From NCBI RefSeq assembly GCF_003863965.1, contig NZ_RRCN01000001.1:1123396-1187395 (forward strand): a stretch of 64,000 nt of DNA. The letters run 5' to 3'. Positions 33,313 through 42,428 of the stretch are shown in pieces. Both the position numbers and the translations under genes were made by a program. Under the pieces are notes generated by a model. It was given only the letters and a program-made list of their open reading frames with translations. It was not told the origin of the DNA and did not search any database. Numbering within the stretch: position 1 is the first letter of the stretch; every line of letters begins with the position of its first letter. The DNA comes from Paenibacillus oralis. Its GTDB lineage: Bacteria > Bacillota > Bacilli > Paenibacillales > Paenibacillaceae.

Positions 33313-33342
33313 TAGAATGTACCATTCTGGGAATATTATGTA
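33313..33342 (-). promoter_or_regulatory. Candidate sigma-G promoter of the ger operon
   Basis: On the minus strand TACATA (33337-33342), a 17-bp spacer, and CATTCTA (33313-33319). The latter fits the sigma-G -10 CATnnTA, and the -35 differs from TGMATA-type hexamers at one or two bases. Forespore expression of ger operons is established; the assignment here is by pattern only. Confidence 0.5.
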
Positions 33343-33358
33343 GCCGCAGGAAAAGAAA

Positions 33359-33401
33359 AAAAGTTGCCCGATAGGTTGGCATGACCTATTGGACAACTTT
33401 T
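33359..33401 (-). terminator. Terminator downstream of the chemoreceptor gene
   Basis: AAAGTTGCCCGATAGGT pairs with ACCTATTGGACAACTTT (two mismatches), with T-runs on both strands, longest on minus. It lies about 300 bp past the chemoreceptor stop because a repeat element sits between them. Confidence 0.75.
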
Positions 33402-33420
33402 AACGCGGTATTCAAAAATT

Positions 33421-33699
33421 AGTGCAAGTTCAAAAAGTCAGGTTTTCAGCACCGAAGTGTATGCTTTCGAAGTGCGTTTTTTCAAAACGCTAAGCGTATG
33501 CTTGGCCCGGCTGAATTCAAGATTCGATGCCGAATAAGCTCCATAGCATTACTTCGTGATAAGAAAAACATCTATCGATGTACATTCTAGGAAGCCAGAC
33601 CGCGTTTAGCGGTTGTTTTTCTTGCGATATAAGGAAGCTGAGGCTCCGACGTCCATTCTTTCTTATATCTTCAAAAGATGACTTTTTGAACTACCTCTA
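33421..33699. repeat. GTTCAAAAAGTC repeat element (MITE-like), copy 2
   Basis: Reverse orientation relative to copy 1. It runs from AGTGCAAGTTCAAAAAGTC to GACTTTTTGAACTACCTCTA. The final CTA is the chemoreceptor stop codon on the minus strand, so the element begins exactly at that stop. The core CGGCTGAATTCAAGATTCGA is conserved, and the interior contains additional palindromic modules not found in copy 1, for example around 33585-33665. Confidence 0.8.
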
Positions 33700-34947
33700 T
33701 TGTTTTCGGACGGTAAACTTGTCCAACTGCCCCTTAAGCTGTTCCGCCATCCGGGTCAAATCGGCGGAAGAAGAGGCAACTTCCTCGATAGAGGCCAGCT
33801 GCTGTTCGGCGGCTGCCGAAATCGTCTGCGTATTTCCGGCCGCTTCCTCGGAAATGAGCCGGATGTCCTTGATCGATTCCGTGACTTTGCCGGCCCCCAA
33901 CGCCAGTTCCTTGGCGGCTCCGGCCACGCCTTCCATCTTCGCGGCGGCGCCGCGAACCGCTTTACGGATCCGCGAGAAGGAGCGCCCGGAGGTGTCGACG
34001 GCGATGATTCCTTCCTCGACCCCCTGCTTGGCGTTCTCCATTGATTGAACCGCACGCTCCATTTCACCCTGAATGCCGGCGATCAGCTCCGCGATCTGCT
34101 GGGCCGATTGCTCCGAACCTTCGGCCAGCTTCCGCACTTCGGAGGCGACAACCGCGAATCCCCGCCCCTCTTCTCCGGCCCGAGCCGCTTCGATCGAGGC
34201 GTTCAGCGCCAGCAAATTCGTCTGCTGGGCAATTCCGGCTATGACCTCTACGATTCCCCCGATATTTTGCGTCTGCTCGCCCAGGGTATGAATAACGGAC
34301 CCTAGTTGTTCAACCGTTTGCTGGATATGCTCGATTTTTTCCACCACTCTAAGTACGGAAGCGTTCCCTTCCTCGGCAACACCGTTCGTCTGCTCCATCG
34401 TTTCCGTGACCGTCCGGATGTGGTCGGAAATCGTGATCACCTGACGCGACATTTCCTCCACACCGTCCGCACCGGCTTCGACCTTCTGCAATTGCTGCTC
34501 GCTTCCGGTCGCCATCTCCTGAATCGCCACGGTCACGTGCTCAATCGCCTTGGTCGTTTGCCCCGCTCCGGCCGAAAGCTGCTCCGCCGAAAAGGTAACC
34601 TGGTTTGCCGTTTCCCGCACGCTCACGATCATCTCGTTCAGGTTGTCCACCATGCGCTGAAAATGATTGGCAAGCACCCCGATTTCATCTTTCCGGTTCA
34701 CGAACTCCACGCGTCTTGTAAGATCCCCTTCGCTAATGCGCTGTGTCGCTTCGCTCAGCCGGTCCAGCGGAACGGCGATCATCCGGACCGTTACCCAAGC
34801 GGCCGCAATGGCCACCGCCACGGAAATTCCGGCGATCAGCAAGGAAGTGGAATCAAATATGCCCCGTAGCACCTGATCCAACACGCACGGAACGATCGCC
34901 GCCAGCACCGTCGTGATCAGCAAGGTTAACCTAACACGCTTTACCAT
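33697..34947 (-). CDS. Methyl-accepting chemotaxis protein without extracellular sensor domain
   Basis: Chemoreceptor-type signal transducer, 416 aa. Two membrane helices (about 8-30 and 35-55) are separated by only a few residues, so no periplasmic ligand domain exists. A HAMP domain ([23 protein letters not shown]) and a long coiled-coil MCP signalling domain follow, with the hairpin tip [33 protein letters not shown]. It probably senses a membrane or cytoplasmic cue. The TAG stop coincides with the first three bases of a repeat element, which may have replaced the native end of the gene. No che genes are adjacent. Confidence 0.92.
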   Translation of the reverse strand: MVKRVRLTLLITTVLAAIVPCVLDQVLRGIFDSTSLLIAGISVAVAIAAAWVTVRMIAVPLDRLSEATQRISEGDLTRRVEFVNRKDEIGVLANHFQRMVDNLNEMIVSVRETANQVTFSAEQLSAGAGQTTKAIEHVTVAIQEMATGSEQQLQKVEAGADGVEEMSRQVITISDHIRTVTETMEQTNGVAEEGNASVLRVVEKIEHIQQTVEQLGSVIHTLGEQTQNIGGIVEVIAGIAQQTNLLALNASIEAARAGEEGRGFAVVASEVRKLAEGSEQSAQQIAELIAGIQGEMERAVQSMENAKQGVEEGIIAVDTSGRSFSRIRKAVRGAAAKMEGVAGAAKELALGAGKVTESIKDIRLISEEAAGNTQTISAAAEQQLASIEEVASSSADLTRMAEQLKGQLDKFTVRKQ

Positions 34948-35056
34948 AATGAATAGACCCTCTCTCTATCAAAATTTGGTATGTATAAACTGTATTATAG
35001 TTTTTCACGGCATTTCCTGCTATGTTAGAAAAACATTTATCGGCCAACTTCCTGCG

Positions 35057-35239
35057 AACTGCAAAAGTGCAGACGATTTTCGCCCGAATGCCCCGAAAGC
35101 GGCTCGCCAAGTGTAAAAGTGCAGTTCGTTTCCAGTCGTAAGATACTTTTTTATCCAATAACCCCAAATGAGATGTACTTTTGCATTTGAGCCGCCTCAA
35201 AACGCCATTTCATGTAAAATGAAATGCATTTTTGCATTT
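35057..35239. repeat. Modular intergenic repeat, AAATGCAAAAGTGCA family, copy 2 (F-F-R-R)
   Basis: Forward keywords at 35057-35071 and 35109-35123, reverse at 35174-35188 and 35225-35239. Spacings are 52, 65 and 51 bp, the same as copy 1 at 9950-10132. Sequence between units is partly conserved too. It lies upstream of the chemoreceptor gene. Short minus-strand frames over it are repeat-derived and not accepted as genes. Confidence 0.8.
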
Positions 35240-35498
35240 GATTCAGTACGGTCGTCGTTCCTTCCGCATAAGAAAAGCCGAACAATTGCTTCTTGCCCCT
35301 TACAAAAGGGTAGAACGATTTAAGAAAAACGCCTGACGGCATCCTTTATTGACGCTGACTTCTACTTTGGAGCGATTGGAGGGACGGATTCCCATTCCCT
35401 CTTCTGTTCTTTGAGTAACCTTCCCCTTCTTTCATGAACCGTAGCGCCCAAGTACCTCGGCCCTTTCAATCTGTAGTCTACATCCAGTGGACGTTGCT

Positions 35499-35683
35499 CT
35501 AACGGACACCAGCGACCTTATCCGCCCATTTCCCGGGTATTTCCCAGGCTAACGGACACACACGACCCTATTTCGCTCTAAACCAGTTGATCCAGGCCGA
35601 TTTGAGATAAATAAGGTCTTCTGTGTCCGTTACATTTTGCAAACCTCCGTTTTTCCTCAAATAACGGCTCTGGTGTCCCTTAG
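35499..35683. repeat. Modular intergenic repeat, CTAACGGACAC family (F-F-R-R)
   Basis: Four 26-bp units CTAACGGACAC-N4-GACCTTATTT: forward at 35499 and 35549, reverse at 35608 and 35658. Spacings are 50, 59 and 50 bp, exactly those of the two TAACGGTTG elements, although the keyword centre differs. The rest of 34948-35774 shows no gene. Confidence 0.85.
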
Positions 35684-35773
35684 CCCCCAGATTCCCAGAT
35701 TCCTCTTCTCCCCCTTCTCTACCTGCGCATCGCCCTCTGTCATATCCGAAATTTTATAAATTCCATAAGGTTG

Positions 35774-35809
35774 AAAAAATCCCGAATCCTCCAAAGGATC
35801 CGGGATTGG
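35774..35809 (-). terminator. Terminator of the deo operon
   Basis: On the minus strand AATCCCGGATCCT pairs with AGGATTCGGGATT and is followed by TTTTTT, 16 bp past the pdp stop codon. Confidence 0.88.
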
Positions 35810-35825
35810 TCAAACTAAACTTCAA

Positions 35826-37127
35826 TTATTCTGTTACAATGTCATGCACAAGTACAGGGGCTTCCGCATGATCCGCAATCCGGATGCTGGCGTAAATGTT
35901 CTCTACGACATCCTTCACGTCTTCCCGGTTCGCGTGAATAGTCACCAAGGATTCTCCGGCTTTGACCGGATCGCCGACTTTTTTGTTCAGCATCAGGCCG
36001 ACGGCAAGATCGATGCCGGATTCCTTCGTAGCCCGGCCCGCGCCAAGCCACATGGCGGCGGTACCGATCTCATCGGCCACTATTTCCGCCACCACGCCGC
36101 CGGTCTTAGCCGGTACTTCGATTTGGTAAGCGGCTTGCGGCAGTTTCTCGGGATGATCCACGACAGACGGGTCGCCACCCTGATTCGTGATGAATTCCTT
36201 GAATTTCTCCAGCGCCTTGCCGCTGCGGATCACTTCTCTCAGCTTCTCTTCGGCTTCCTCAAGAGATGCGGCTTTGTTCGCCAGGAACACCATTTGGCGG
36301 CCAAGGGCGAGACAAAGCTCCTCCAGATCCTTTGGCCCGTTACCCTTCAGCGTATCGATCGCTTCCTTCACTTCCAGGGCATTGCCGATCGCGTAGCCCA
36401 GCGGCTGGCTCATGTCGGAAATGACCGCCATCGTCTTGCGGCCGACGTTGTTGCCGATGCGAACCATCGCATGAGCCAGTTCCTTGGCATCCTCGGCCGT
36501 TTTCATGAAGGCCCCTGCCCCAGTCTTCACATCGAGCACGATGGCGTCCGAGCCTGCCGCAATTTTCTTGCTCATGATCGAACTCGCGATGAGCGGAATC
36601 GAATTGACGGTGGCCGTGACATCGCGGAGGGCGTAAAGCTTCTTATCGGCCGGCGTCAAATTGCCGGACTGGCCTATAACCGCAATTTTATGCCGGTTCA
36701 CCAGCTCCACAAACTCCTCCTTGCCGATCTCCACGTGGAAACCGGCGATCGCCTCCAGCTTATCGATCGTCCCTCCGGTATGGCCGAGTCCGCGGCCGGA
36801 CATCTTCGCGACCGGGATGTCGAGCGCAGCAACGAGCGGCGCCAGCACCAGCGTCGTCGTATCGCCTACGCCGCCGGTGGAATGCTTGTCCACCTTCACG
36901 CCTTCAATGGCCGACAGGTCGATCGTGTCCCCGGAATTAACGATTGCCATCGTCAGATCCGCCCGCTCCCGCTCCGTCATATCCCTGAAGTAGATGGCCA
37001 TGGCCAGGGCGCTGGCCTGGTAATCGGGAATCTCGTCTTTCGTATAGCCCTCGATAATGAAGTTGATTTCTTCCGTAGTCAATTCCCCGCCGTCGCGTTT
37101 TTTCGCAATCAAATCCACCATTCTCAT
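35826..37127 (-). CDS. pdp: Pyrimidine-nucleoside phosphorylase
   Basis: Cleaves uridine, thymidine and deoxyuridine with phosphate to the free base and (deoxy)ribose-1-phosphate in the cytoplasm. 433 aa, the family length. It shows the phosphate-binding [13 protein letters not shown], the signature [16 protein letters not shown] and the C-terminal [12 protein letters not shown] biotinyl-like fold. ATG 37125-37127 has GAGGAG upstream; the longer frame reads through repeat sequence and is rejected. It is the last gene of the deoC-cdd-nupC-deoB-pdp series, but a 370-bp region with a repeat-like element and a 17-bp hairpin separates it from deoB, so its expression may be partly independent. Confidence 0.96.
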   Translation of the reverse strand: MRMVDLIAKKRDGGELTTEEINFIIEGYTKDEIPDYQASALAMAIYFRDMTERERADLTMAIVNSGDTIDLSAIEGVKVDKHSTGGVGDTTTLVLAPLVAALDIPVAKMSGRGLGHTGGTIDKLEAIAGFHVEIGKEEFVELVNRHKIAVIGQSGNLTPADKKLYALRDVTATVNSIPLIASSIMSKKIAAGSDAIVLDVKTGAGAFMKTAEDAKELAHAMVRIGNNVGRKTMAVISDMSQPLGYAIGNALEVKEAIDTLKGNGPKDLEELCLALGRQMVFLANKAASLEEAEEKLREVIRSGKALEKFKEFITNQGGDPSVVDHPEKLPQAAYQIEVPAKTGGVVAEIVADEIGTAAMWLGAGRATKESGIDLAVGLMLNKKVGDPVKAGESLVTIHANREDVKDVVENIYASIRIADHAEAPVLVHDIVTE

Positions 37128-37157
37128 CGTCTGCTCTCTCCTCGCTTTTGTTTTATC

Positions 37158-37437
37158 TATATAAGTTGAACTATTAATTGTACGGATCAGGGCAGCCGTG
37201 TGAAATGTTCTTACGATCGCTGTTGTTCGCGGATTTCTATTGATTCTATAGATTCCAACAAGGAAAGAAATCTGCTCACAAAGGCGACCAAGCATATGCT
37301 TCCGATGTAGCTTTCTTCCAGAAAGCTTTCAGTTTCTTCAGAATCATTTCCCCTAGGTTCAATATTCTAAAATATGCACTCTTTTAGAATATTGAACCCT
37401 CTTGCCTAACTTCCGCATTTCTTTAGTTCAACTTATC
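37158..37437. repeat. Inserted repeat-like element with 17-bp perfect hairpin between deoB and pdp
   Basis: Bounded by TATAAGTTGAACTA (from 37158) and TAGTTCAACTTAT (to 37437), an inverted pair reminiscent of the GTTCAA termini of the MITE-like family. Inside lie the module CCAAGCATATGCTTCCGA, shared with copy 4 of that family, and a perfect 17-bp inverted repeat GGTTCAATATTCTAAAA (37356-37372) / TTTTAGAATATTGAACC (37382-37398) with a 9-nt loop. Confidence 0.55.
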
Positions 37438-37497
37438 TACAAGAAAACGGCCGTGTCCAGTGCCACTTCCATCAGTCGTTGTTTCCCCAAACCGATT

Positions 37498-38679
37498 TTA
37501 TTTCAATTCCGTCAAAAAGCTCGTGCCGTGTGCCGGCATCGTAACGCCGAAATTATCGGCCACCGTCGCCCCGATATCGGCAAACGTCTTGCGGAGCGGC
37601 AGCTCTCTGCCGCCTTCCCGGAACCGCGGCGAATAAACGAGAAGCGGCACATACTCCCGGGTGTGATCCGTCCCCCGATAGGTCGGATCGTTGCCGTGGT
37701 CGGCGGTAATGATCAGGAGGTCATCCTCCGTCAGCTTAGCGAACACCTCCGGCAGCCGCGCATCGTATTCCTCCAGCGCTTGGCCGTACCCCTGCGGGTT
37801 GCGGCGGTGTCCATACAGGGCGTCGAAATCAACGAGATTGATGAAGCTGAGTCCGGTGAAAGATTCATCCATCGTGGCGGCCAGCTTATCCATCCCGTCC
37901 ATATTGGAGAGGGTGCGGACCGCCTTGGTTACGCCTTCGCCGTCATAGATATCGGATATTTTGCCCAGCGCGATCACGTCGTAACCCGCATCCTTCAGCG
38001 CGTTCATCGTAGTCTGGCCGAACGGCTTCAGCGCATAGTCATGGCGGTTCGCCGTCCGGGTGAAACGTCCCGGCTCCCCGACGAAAGGACGGGCGATGAT
38101 CCGGCCGAGCATGTACGGATCCTCCAGCGTAATTTCCCGGCAATACTCGCAGATTTCGTACAACTCCTTCAGCGGAACGACCTCTTCGTGCGCCGCGATC
38201 TGAAGCACGGAATCGGCGGAGGTATAAATGATCAGCGCTCCCGTCTTCATATGCTCTTCTCCAAGCTCGTCGATAATTTCCGTTCCGCTCGCCGGCTTGT
38301 TGCCAATCACTTTGCGGCCGGTCTTTTTCTCGATCCGGGAGATCAGCTCCTCCGGGAATCCGTCAGGGAATACCCGAAACGGTGTATCAATGCGCAGTCC
38401 CATAATCTCCCAGTGGCCGGTCATCGTATCCTTGCCGCTGGACGCCTCCTGCATCTTGGTATAATAGGCGAGCGGCTTGTCCGCTTTTGGAATTCCTTGA
38501 ATCTCACGAATGTTGGACAAGCCCAGCTTGGCCATATTCGGCATGTTCAATCCCCCGCGCTCGCGGGCGATATGTCCTAACGTATCGACGCCAAAGTCGT
38601 CAAACTTGGCAGCGTCGGGCGCTTCTCCGATCCCTACCGAATCCAGCACAATCAAGTGAATTCGTTTAAATTGAGCCAT
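37498..38679 (-). CDS. deoB: Phosphopentomutase
   Basis: Interconverts (deoxy)ribose-1-phosphate and -5-phosphate, linking nucleoside phosphorolysis to DeoC. 393 aa with the alkaline-phosphatase-superfamily metal sites: [12 protein letters not shown] (N-terminal Asp), [15 protein letters not shown] (catalytic Thr) and C-terminal [22 protein letters not shown] start with AAGGAGCG upstream. It follows nupC by 33 bp and so is part of the deo operon. Confidence 0.97.
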   Translation of the reverse strand: MAQFKRIHLIVLDSVGIGEAPDAAKFDDFGVDTLGHIARERGGLNMPNMAKLGLSNIREIQGIPKADKPLAYYTKMQEASSGKDTMTGHWEIMGLRIDTPFRVFPDGFPEELISRIEKKTGRKVIGNKPASGTEIIDELGEEHMKTGALIIYTSADSVLQIAAHEEVVPLKELYEICEYCREITLEDPYMLGRIIARPFVGEPGRFTRTANRHDYALKPFGQTTMNALKDAGYDVIALGKISDIYDGEGVTKAVRTLSNMDGMDKLAATMDESFTGLSFINLVDFDALYGHRRNPQGYGQALEEYDARLPEVFAKLTEDDLLIITADHGNDPTYRGTDHTREYVPLLVYSPRFREGGRELPLRKTFADIGATVADNFGVTMPAHGTSFLTELK

Positions 38680-38712
38680 GATTACTTCGCTCCTTAGTCA
38701 GGTTTACTGAAA

Positions 38713-39891
38713 TTACAAGAACAAGCCTGCTACCGTAGCGGACAATACGCTGACCATCGTGGCCCCGTAAAGCAGTTTGAGACCGAAACGGGCCACCACG
38801 TTGCCCTGCTTCTCATGGAGTCCCTTCACCGCACCGGCAATAATGCCGATGGACGAGAAATTGGCGAACGATACAAGGAATATCGATACGATGCCGGTCG
38901 TACGTACGGAAAGCGCGGTATGTTTGCCGAGATCCAGCATCGCCACAAATTCGTTGGAAACCATTTTCGTCGCCATGATGCTTCCCGCTTCCACCGCTTC
39001 CTTCCACGGTACCCCCATGACGAAAGCAAACGGAGCAAAGACATAACCCAGAAGCTGCTGGAAGGAAATACCGAAAATGCCGGTAAAAATCCCATTGATC
39101 AGCGCGATCAGCGCAACGAAGCCAACCAGCATCGCCGCAACAACAACGGCCACTTTGAATCCGTCCATAATGTATTCGCCGAGCATCTCGAAGAACGACT
39201 GCTTCTCTTCATCATGCACTTCCAGAATATCTTCTTCTTTCGAAACGGAATACGGGTTAAGGATCGAAGCAATAATAAAGCCTCCGAATAAGTTTAACAC
39301 CAGGGCGGTAACAACATACTTCGGATTAATCATTTGCATGTACGCGCCGACGATCGACATCGAAACCGTGGACATGGCGGAAGCGCAGAGCGTGTAAAGG
39401 CGGTGCTTCGGCAGCATGCCGATTTGCTTTTTCACGGATATGAAGACTTCCGATTGCCCCAGAATCGCGGATGCGACCGCGTTGTAGGACTCCAGCTTGC
39501 CCATTCCGTTGATTTTGCTGAGCACAAGACCGATATATTTGATAATAAAAGGCAGAATCTTGGTGTACTGCAAAATCCCTATGAGAGCGGAGATAAAGAT
39601 GATCGGGAGGAGAACCGACAGGAAGAAGGTCGTTTGACCTTGATTGATGAGACCCCCGAACACAAAGTTGACACCTTCTCCCGCATAGGACAGCAGCTTC
39701 TCGAATGTCGAAGCGAAGCCGCCGATGAGGAACTCGCCGACGCTGGTATTCAGCAAGGCAAAGGCAAGCAGCGCCTGCAGAACGATCATGATAAAAAGCG
39801 GCCGGTAGCGGATACTCCGGCGATCGCTGCTTGCCGCATACGTCAGGCCAAATACGACCAGCACACCCAGAATCGCAATTAAATATCTCAT
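38713..39891 (-). CDS. nupC: Concentrative nucleoside transporter NupC
   Basis: Cation-coupled uptake of (deoxy)nucleosides across the inner membrane. 392 aa with the CNT layout: three N-terminal helices, [17 protein letters not shown], the [23 protein letters not shown] nucleoside-binding region (about 130-150) and a C-terminal gate with [13 protein letters not shown] 39889-39891 has GGAGG 11 nt upstream. It lies between cdd and deoB, and the co-location with deoC, cdd and pdp supports deoxynucleoside import. Confidence 0.95.
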   Translation of the reverse strand: MRYLIAILGVLVVFGLTYAASSDRRSIRYRPLFIMIVLQALLAFALLNTSVGEFLIGGFASTFEKLLSYAGEGVNFVFGGLINQGQTTFFLSVLLPIIFISALIGILQYTKILPFIIKYIGLVLSKINGMGKLESYNAVASAILGQSEVFISVKKQIGMLPKHRLYTLCASAMSTVSMSIVGAYMQMINPKYVVTALVLNLFGGFIIASILNPYSVSKEEDILEVHDEEKQSFFEMLGEYIMDGFKVAVVVAAMLVGFVALIALINGIFTGIFGISFQQLLGYVFAPFAFVMGVPWKEAVEAGSIMATKMVSNEFVAMLDLGKHTALSVRTTGIVSIFLVSFANFSSIGIIAGAVKGLHEKQGNVVARFGLKLLYGATMVSVLSATVAGLFL

Positions 39892-39976
39892 GATGGTGTT
39901 TTCCTCCACAGTGAATGTATTCTAAGCCTCGTCTCTTTAAGCGCTTACAACGCGCATATAAGAAGAAAGTCCGGAA

Positions 39977-40372
39977 TTAATTCTTTTTCATATCCTTTGC
40001 TTGAAACGCCCCCGGGAGCAGCTGCTCCATCGTCCACTCCTCGGTATTCCCTTGCAGGTTCGTCAAATAGATCTTGGTATCCCGGTCGCAAAATTCCGCC
40101 AGCACTTGGCGGCAGGCCCCGCAGGGGGACACTGGCCCGTCCGTGCCGGCGACGACCGCAATCGCTTCAATCCTGCGGCTGCCTTCGGAGACCGCCTTGA
40201 AGACGGCCGTCCGCTCCGCGCAGTTGGTTAAACCGAAGGAGGCATTCTCAATATTGCACCCCAGATAAATTTTCCCGCCGGACAAGAGTGCGGCACCTAC
40301 CGGAAAGCGGGAATAAGGAGCATAAGCCTGCTTCCGGGCTTCGATAGCTTGCCTAATCAGCTGCTCTTTCAT
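39977..40372 (-). CDS. cdd: Cytidine deaminase
   Basis: Zinc enzyme that deaminates cytidine and deoxycytidine to (deoxy)uridine, feeding pyrimidine-nucleoside phosphorylase. 131 aa. The zinc ligands and proton shuttle are in NCAERTA (C-A-E, about 50-56) and PCGACRQV (C-G-A-C). ATG start preceded by AAGGAGGC. It follows deoC by 32 bp and lies 85 bp before nupC, so it is within the deo operon. Confidence 0.97.
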   Translation of the reverse strand: MKEQLIRQAIEARKQAYAPYSRFPVGAALLSGGKIYLGCNIENASFGLTNCAERTAVFKAVSEGSRRIEAIAVVAGTDGPVSPCGACRQVLAEFCDRDTKIYLTNLQGNTEEWTMEQLLPGAFQAKDMKKN

Positions 40373-40404
40373 CCTTGTTGCCTCCTTGGACTATAGTGTG
40401 AAGC

Positions 40405-41070
40405 TTAGTATGAAGCGGTGGATTGGCCGCCTTCCATTATTTTCACACCGGAGCTGGCCCCGATCCGGGTAGCGCCCGCTTCGATCATTCTTAGCATGTC
40501 TTCCCGGCTGCGCACGCCTCCGGAGGCCTTGACGCCGGTCCGTTCGCCGACGGTTCTGCGCATGAGCGCTACGTCCTCCGGTGTCGCCCCGCCCGTGGAG
40601 AAGCCTGTCGATGTTTTCACAAAATCAGCGCCGGCCTTGACTGCAAGCTCACAGGCACGTATTTTCTCTTCATCCGTCAAAAGGCTGGTTTCGATAATGA
40701 CCTTCACCAGCGCCTTGCCTGCCGCCGCTTCGACAACTGCACGGATATCTTTCTCGACCAGTTCGTTATTCCCGTCTTTAAGGGCTCCGATATGAATGAC
40801 CATATCAACCTCGGTCGCACCGTTTGCTATCGCGTCCTTTGTTTCAAACGCTTTGACGGCCGATGTTGAGGCTCCAAGCGGAAATCCGATCACCGTGCAC
40901 ACCTTTACCCCGGTCCCCGACAGCTGCTCGGCCGCATAAGCCACCCAGACCGGATTGACGCAAACCGAAGCGAACGAGTACTTCTTCGCCTCTTCCGTCA
41001 GCTTCGTGATCTCCGCCTTGCTCGCATCTGCCTTTAGCAGCGTATGGTCGATCATTCCCACTAAATTCAT
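40405..41070 (-). CDS. deoC: Deoxyribose-phosphate aldolase
   Basis: Splits 2-deoxyribose-5-phosphate into glyceraldehyde-3-phosphate and acetaldehyde. 221 aa TIM barrel: [10 protein letters not shown] at the N-terminus, [15 protein letters not shown], the Schiff-base lysine in [10 protein letters not shown] and [14 protein letters not shown] chose ATG 41068-41070 with GGGAG about 11 nt upstream; the GTG four codons earlier overlaps the ribosome site. First gene of the deo operon, behind a promoter with a DeoR-type operator. Confidence 0.97.
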   Translation of the reverse strand: MNLVGMIDHTLLKADASKAEITKLTEEAKKYSFASVCVNPVWVAYAAEQLSGTGVKVCTVIGFPLGASTSAVKAFETKDAIANGATEVDMVIHIGALKDGNNELVEKDIRAVVEAAAGKALVKVIIETSLLTDEEKIRACELAVKAGADFVKTSTGFSTGGATPEDVALMRRTVGERTGVKASGGVRSREDMLRMIEAGATRIGASSGVKIMEGGQSTASY

Positions 41071-41161
41071 GTTACATCCCACTCCCTTATATCTCTTTCA
41101 TTCTTCTGCATTTGCACGCAAAAATGCGTTTTCAAATCACTCCATGGATGACTGCAAAACC

Positions 41162-41212
41162 ATCATAGCACGAGTCTGAACAAATGTAAAATGGTAAATG
41201 AAATTATGTTCA
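41162..41212 (-). promoter_or_regulatory. deo operon promoter with DeoR-type operator
   Basis: On the minus strand a -35 TTTACA (41185-41190), a 17-bp spacer and a -10 TATGAT (41162-41167). The inverted half-sites TGAACATAAT and ACATTTGTTCA span 41177-41212, covering the -35 and part of the spacer. This fits repression by the SorC-type DeoR encoded just upstream, with deoxyribose-5-phosphate as known inducer of B. subtilis DeoR. Confidence 0.6.
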
Positions 41213-41266
41213 GTCATAACATGGTTAAAATATCGCCATACTTCATTCATACGTCGTCCGAACGCG

Positions 41267-41300
41267 AAACAAGCCCGCCGCAGCCGCGGCAGGCTTGTTT
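41267..41300 (-). terminator. Terminator after deoR
   Basis: AAACAAGCCCGCCGC pairs with GCGGCAGGCTTGTTT, a long stem with T-run on either strand, 44 bp past the deoR stop. It isolates deoR from the deo structural genes. Confidence 0.85.
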
Positions 41301-41343
41301 CCGAAAGGATGGAAGCTAAAAGGATATCAGCACCAAGCGTTGC

Positions 41344-42279
41344 TTATCTTAGCAAGGCTTGAGCCGTATATTGGTCCGTTACCAAAATGTTGGCGTATTT
41401 GCCGGTCAATGCGGCTCGAATGGCGTCGATCTTCCGCTGCCCGCCGGCTACAAGAATCGACTTCTCCTTGTTCCGCAGGTCCGATAAGTTCATTCCTACG
41501 GTACGGTTGTCGATCTCTTCGCTGCAAATGCGGCCCTCAGCGTCGAAGAACCTCGAGCAAATGTCTCCAGCACCGGTCCGGCGAAGCATCTCCTGCTCTT
41601 CTTTGCTGAAGTAGCCGAGACGGAAGAGCAGCGCGTCCTCTTTGACGGTCCCTACCGTGAACACCGCAATGTTGGCCTGCCGGCCTAACTCCATAATCCG
41701 CGAGATATGCCGGTCCTTCTCCACCATCTCTTTCACGGCGATATTGTCGAAGATGACGGGGAGCGGCAAATAACGGGGAGCCGTATGGAACGCTTCGGCG
41801 AACAAATTGACCGTTTCCGCGGCAAACGTATTCACATGAGAGTGGCTCACCCCGCCTTTCAGTTGCACGACCTCCACGCCCTTCACTTGCTTCGGCTGCA
41901 GCTGCCGTGCGACGGAGTACATCGTGGTCCCCCAGGTGACCCCGATGATATCTTTATCCTGCACCGTCTCATACAGATACTCCGCGGCCCTCCGGCTGAT
42001 ATGCTTCTGAATTTCCTGGTATTCCACCGTCGGCGAATAGCAGACAAGTACCGTATCCAGCATATATTTTATTTTCAAATCATGGCCCAAGGAGTTCAAA
42101 TCCTCAAGAGGGTCAACGATATCGATGCGGACGTAGCCGCGTTCTTTGGCATGCTGAAGCAGCCTGGAAACCGTCGGACGGGAGACGCCGAGCCTCGTCG
42201 CGATATCCTGCTGACTATAATCGGAGAGATAATAAAGCCTCGCTGCTTCGATGCTTAACCGCTGTTTCTCATCATCCAT
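41344..42279 (-). CDS. deoR: DeoR-type (SorC family) repressor of the deo operon
   Basis: Transcriptional regulator of the SorC/DeoR family, about 311 aa. The N-terminal HTH is DYSQQDIATRLGVSRPTVSRLL (about 20-41), and the rest is the sugar-phosphate-binding domain with IGVTWGTTMYSVARQL and ILVAGGQRKIDAIRAAL. Start codon uncertain: ATG 42277-42279 or TTG 42286-42288, neither with a strong ribosome site. Adjacent and codirectional to deoC, with an operator-like palindrome in the deoC promoter; B. subtilis DeoR belongs to the same family and controls dra-nupC-pdp. Confidence 0.93.
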   Translation of the reverse strand: MDDEKQRLSIEAARLYYLSDYSQQDIATRLGVSRPTVSRLLQHAKERGYVRIDIVDPLEDLNSLGHDLKIKYMLDTVLVCYSPTVEYQEIQKHISRRAAEYLYETVQDKDIIGVTWGTTMYSVARQLQPKQVKGVEVVQLKGGVSHSHVNTFAAETVNLFAEAFHTAPRYLPLPVIFDNIAVKEMVEKDRHISRIMELGRQANIAVFTVGTVKEDALLFRLGYFSKEEQEMLRRTGAGDICSRFFDAEGRICSEEIDNRTVGMNLSDLRNKEKSILVAGGQRKIDAIRAALTGKYANILVTDQYTAQALLR

Positions 42280-42375
42280 CGTTTCCAACCCGCTTCTTGT
42301 TAATTTTCCGTTCCCGGGAGACCTCGGTCTCCTACTCCCTTATTATAGCCCCCACGGATAGAAGCACAAGCCGCG

Positions 42376-42414
42376 AAAAAAGGACCGCCCACCCAAAACA
42401 TGGATGAACGGTCC
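42376..42414 (-). terminator. Terminator after the wHTH regulator gene
   Basis: On the minus strand GGACCG pairs with CGGTCC around a long loop and is followed by TTTTTT. It lies 15 bp past the stop codon. Confidence 0.65.
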
Positions 42415-42428
42415 AATAAAACGGTAAG

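Noticed and set aside
35151..35342. 63-codon minus-strand frame
   Set aside because: Overlaps the AAATGCAAAAGTGCA repeat; its MQK(Y/C)ISF repeats are translated repeat units.
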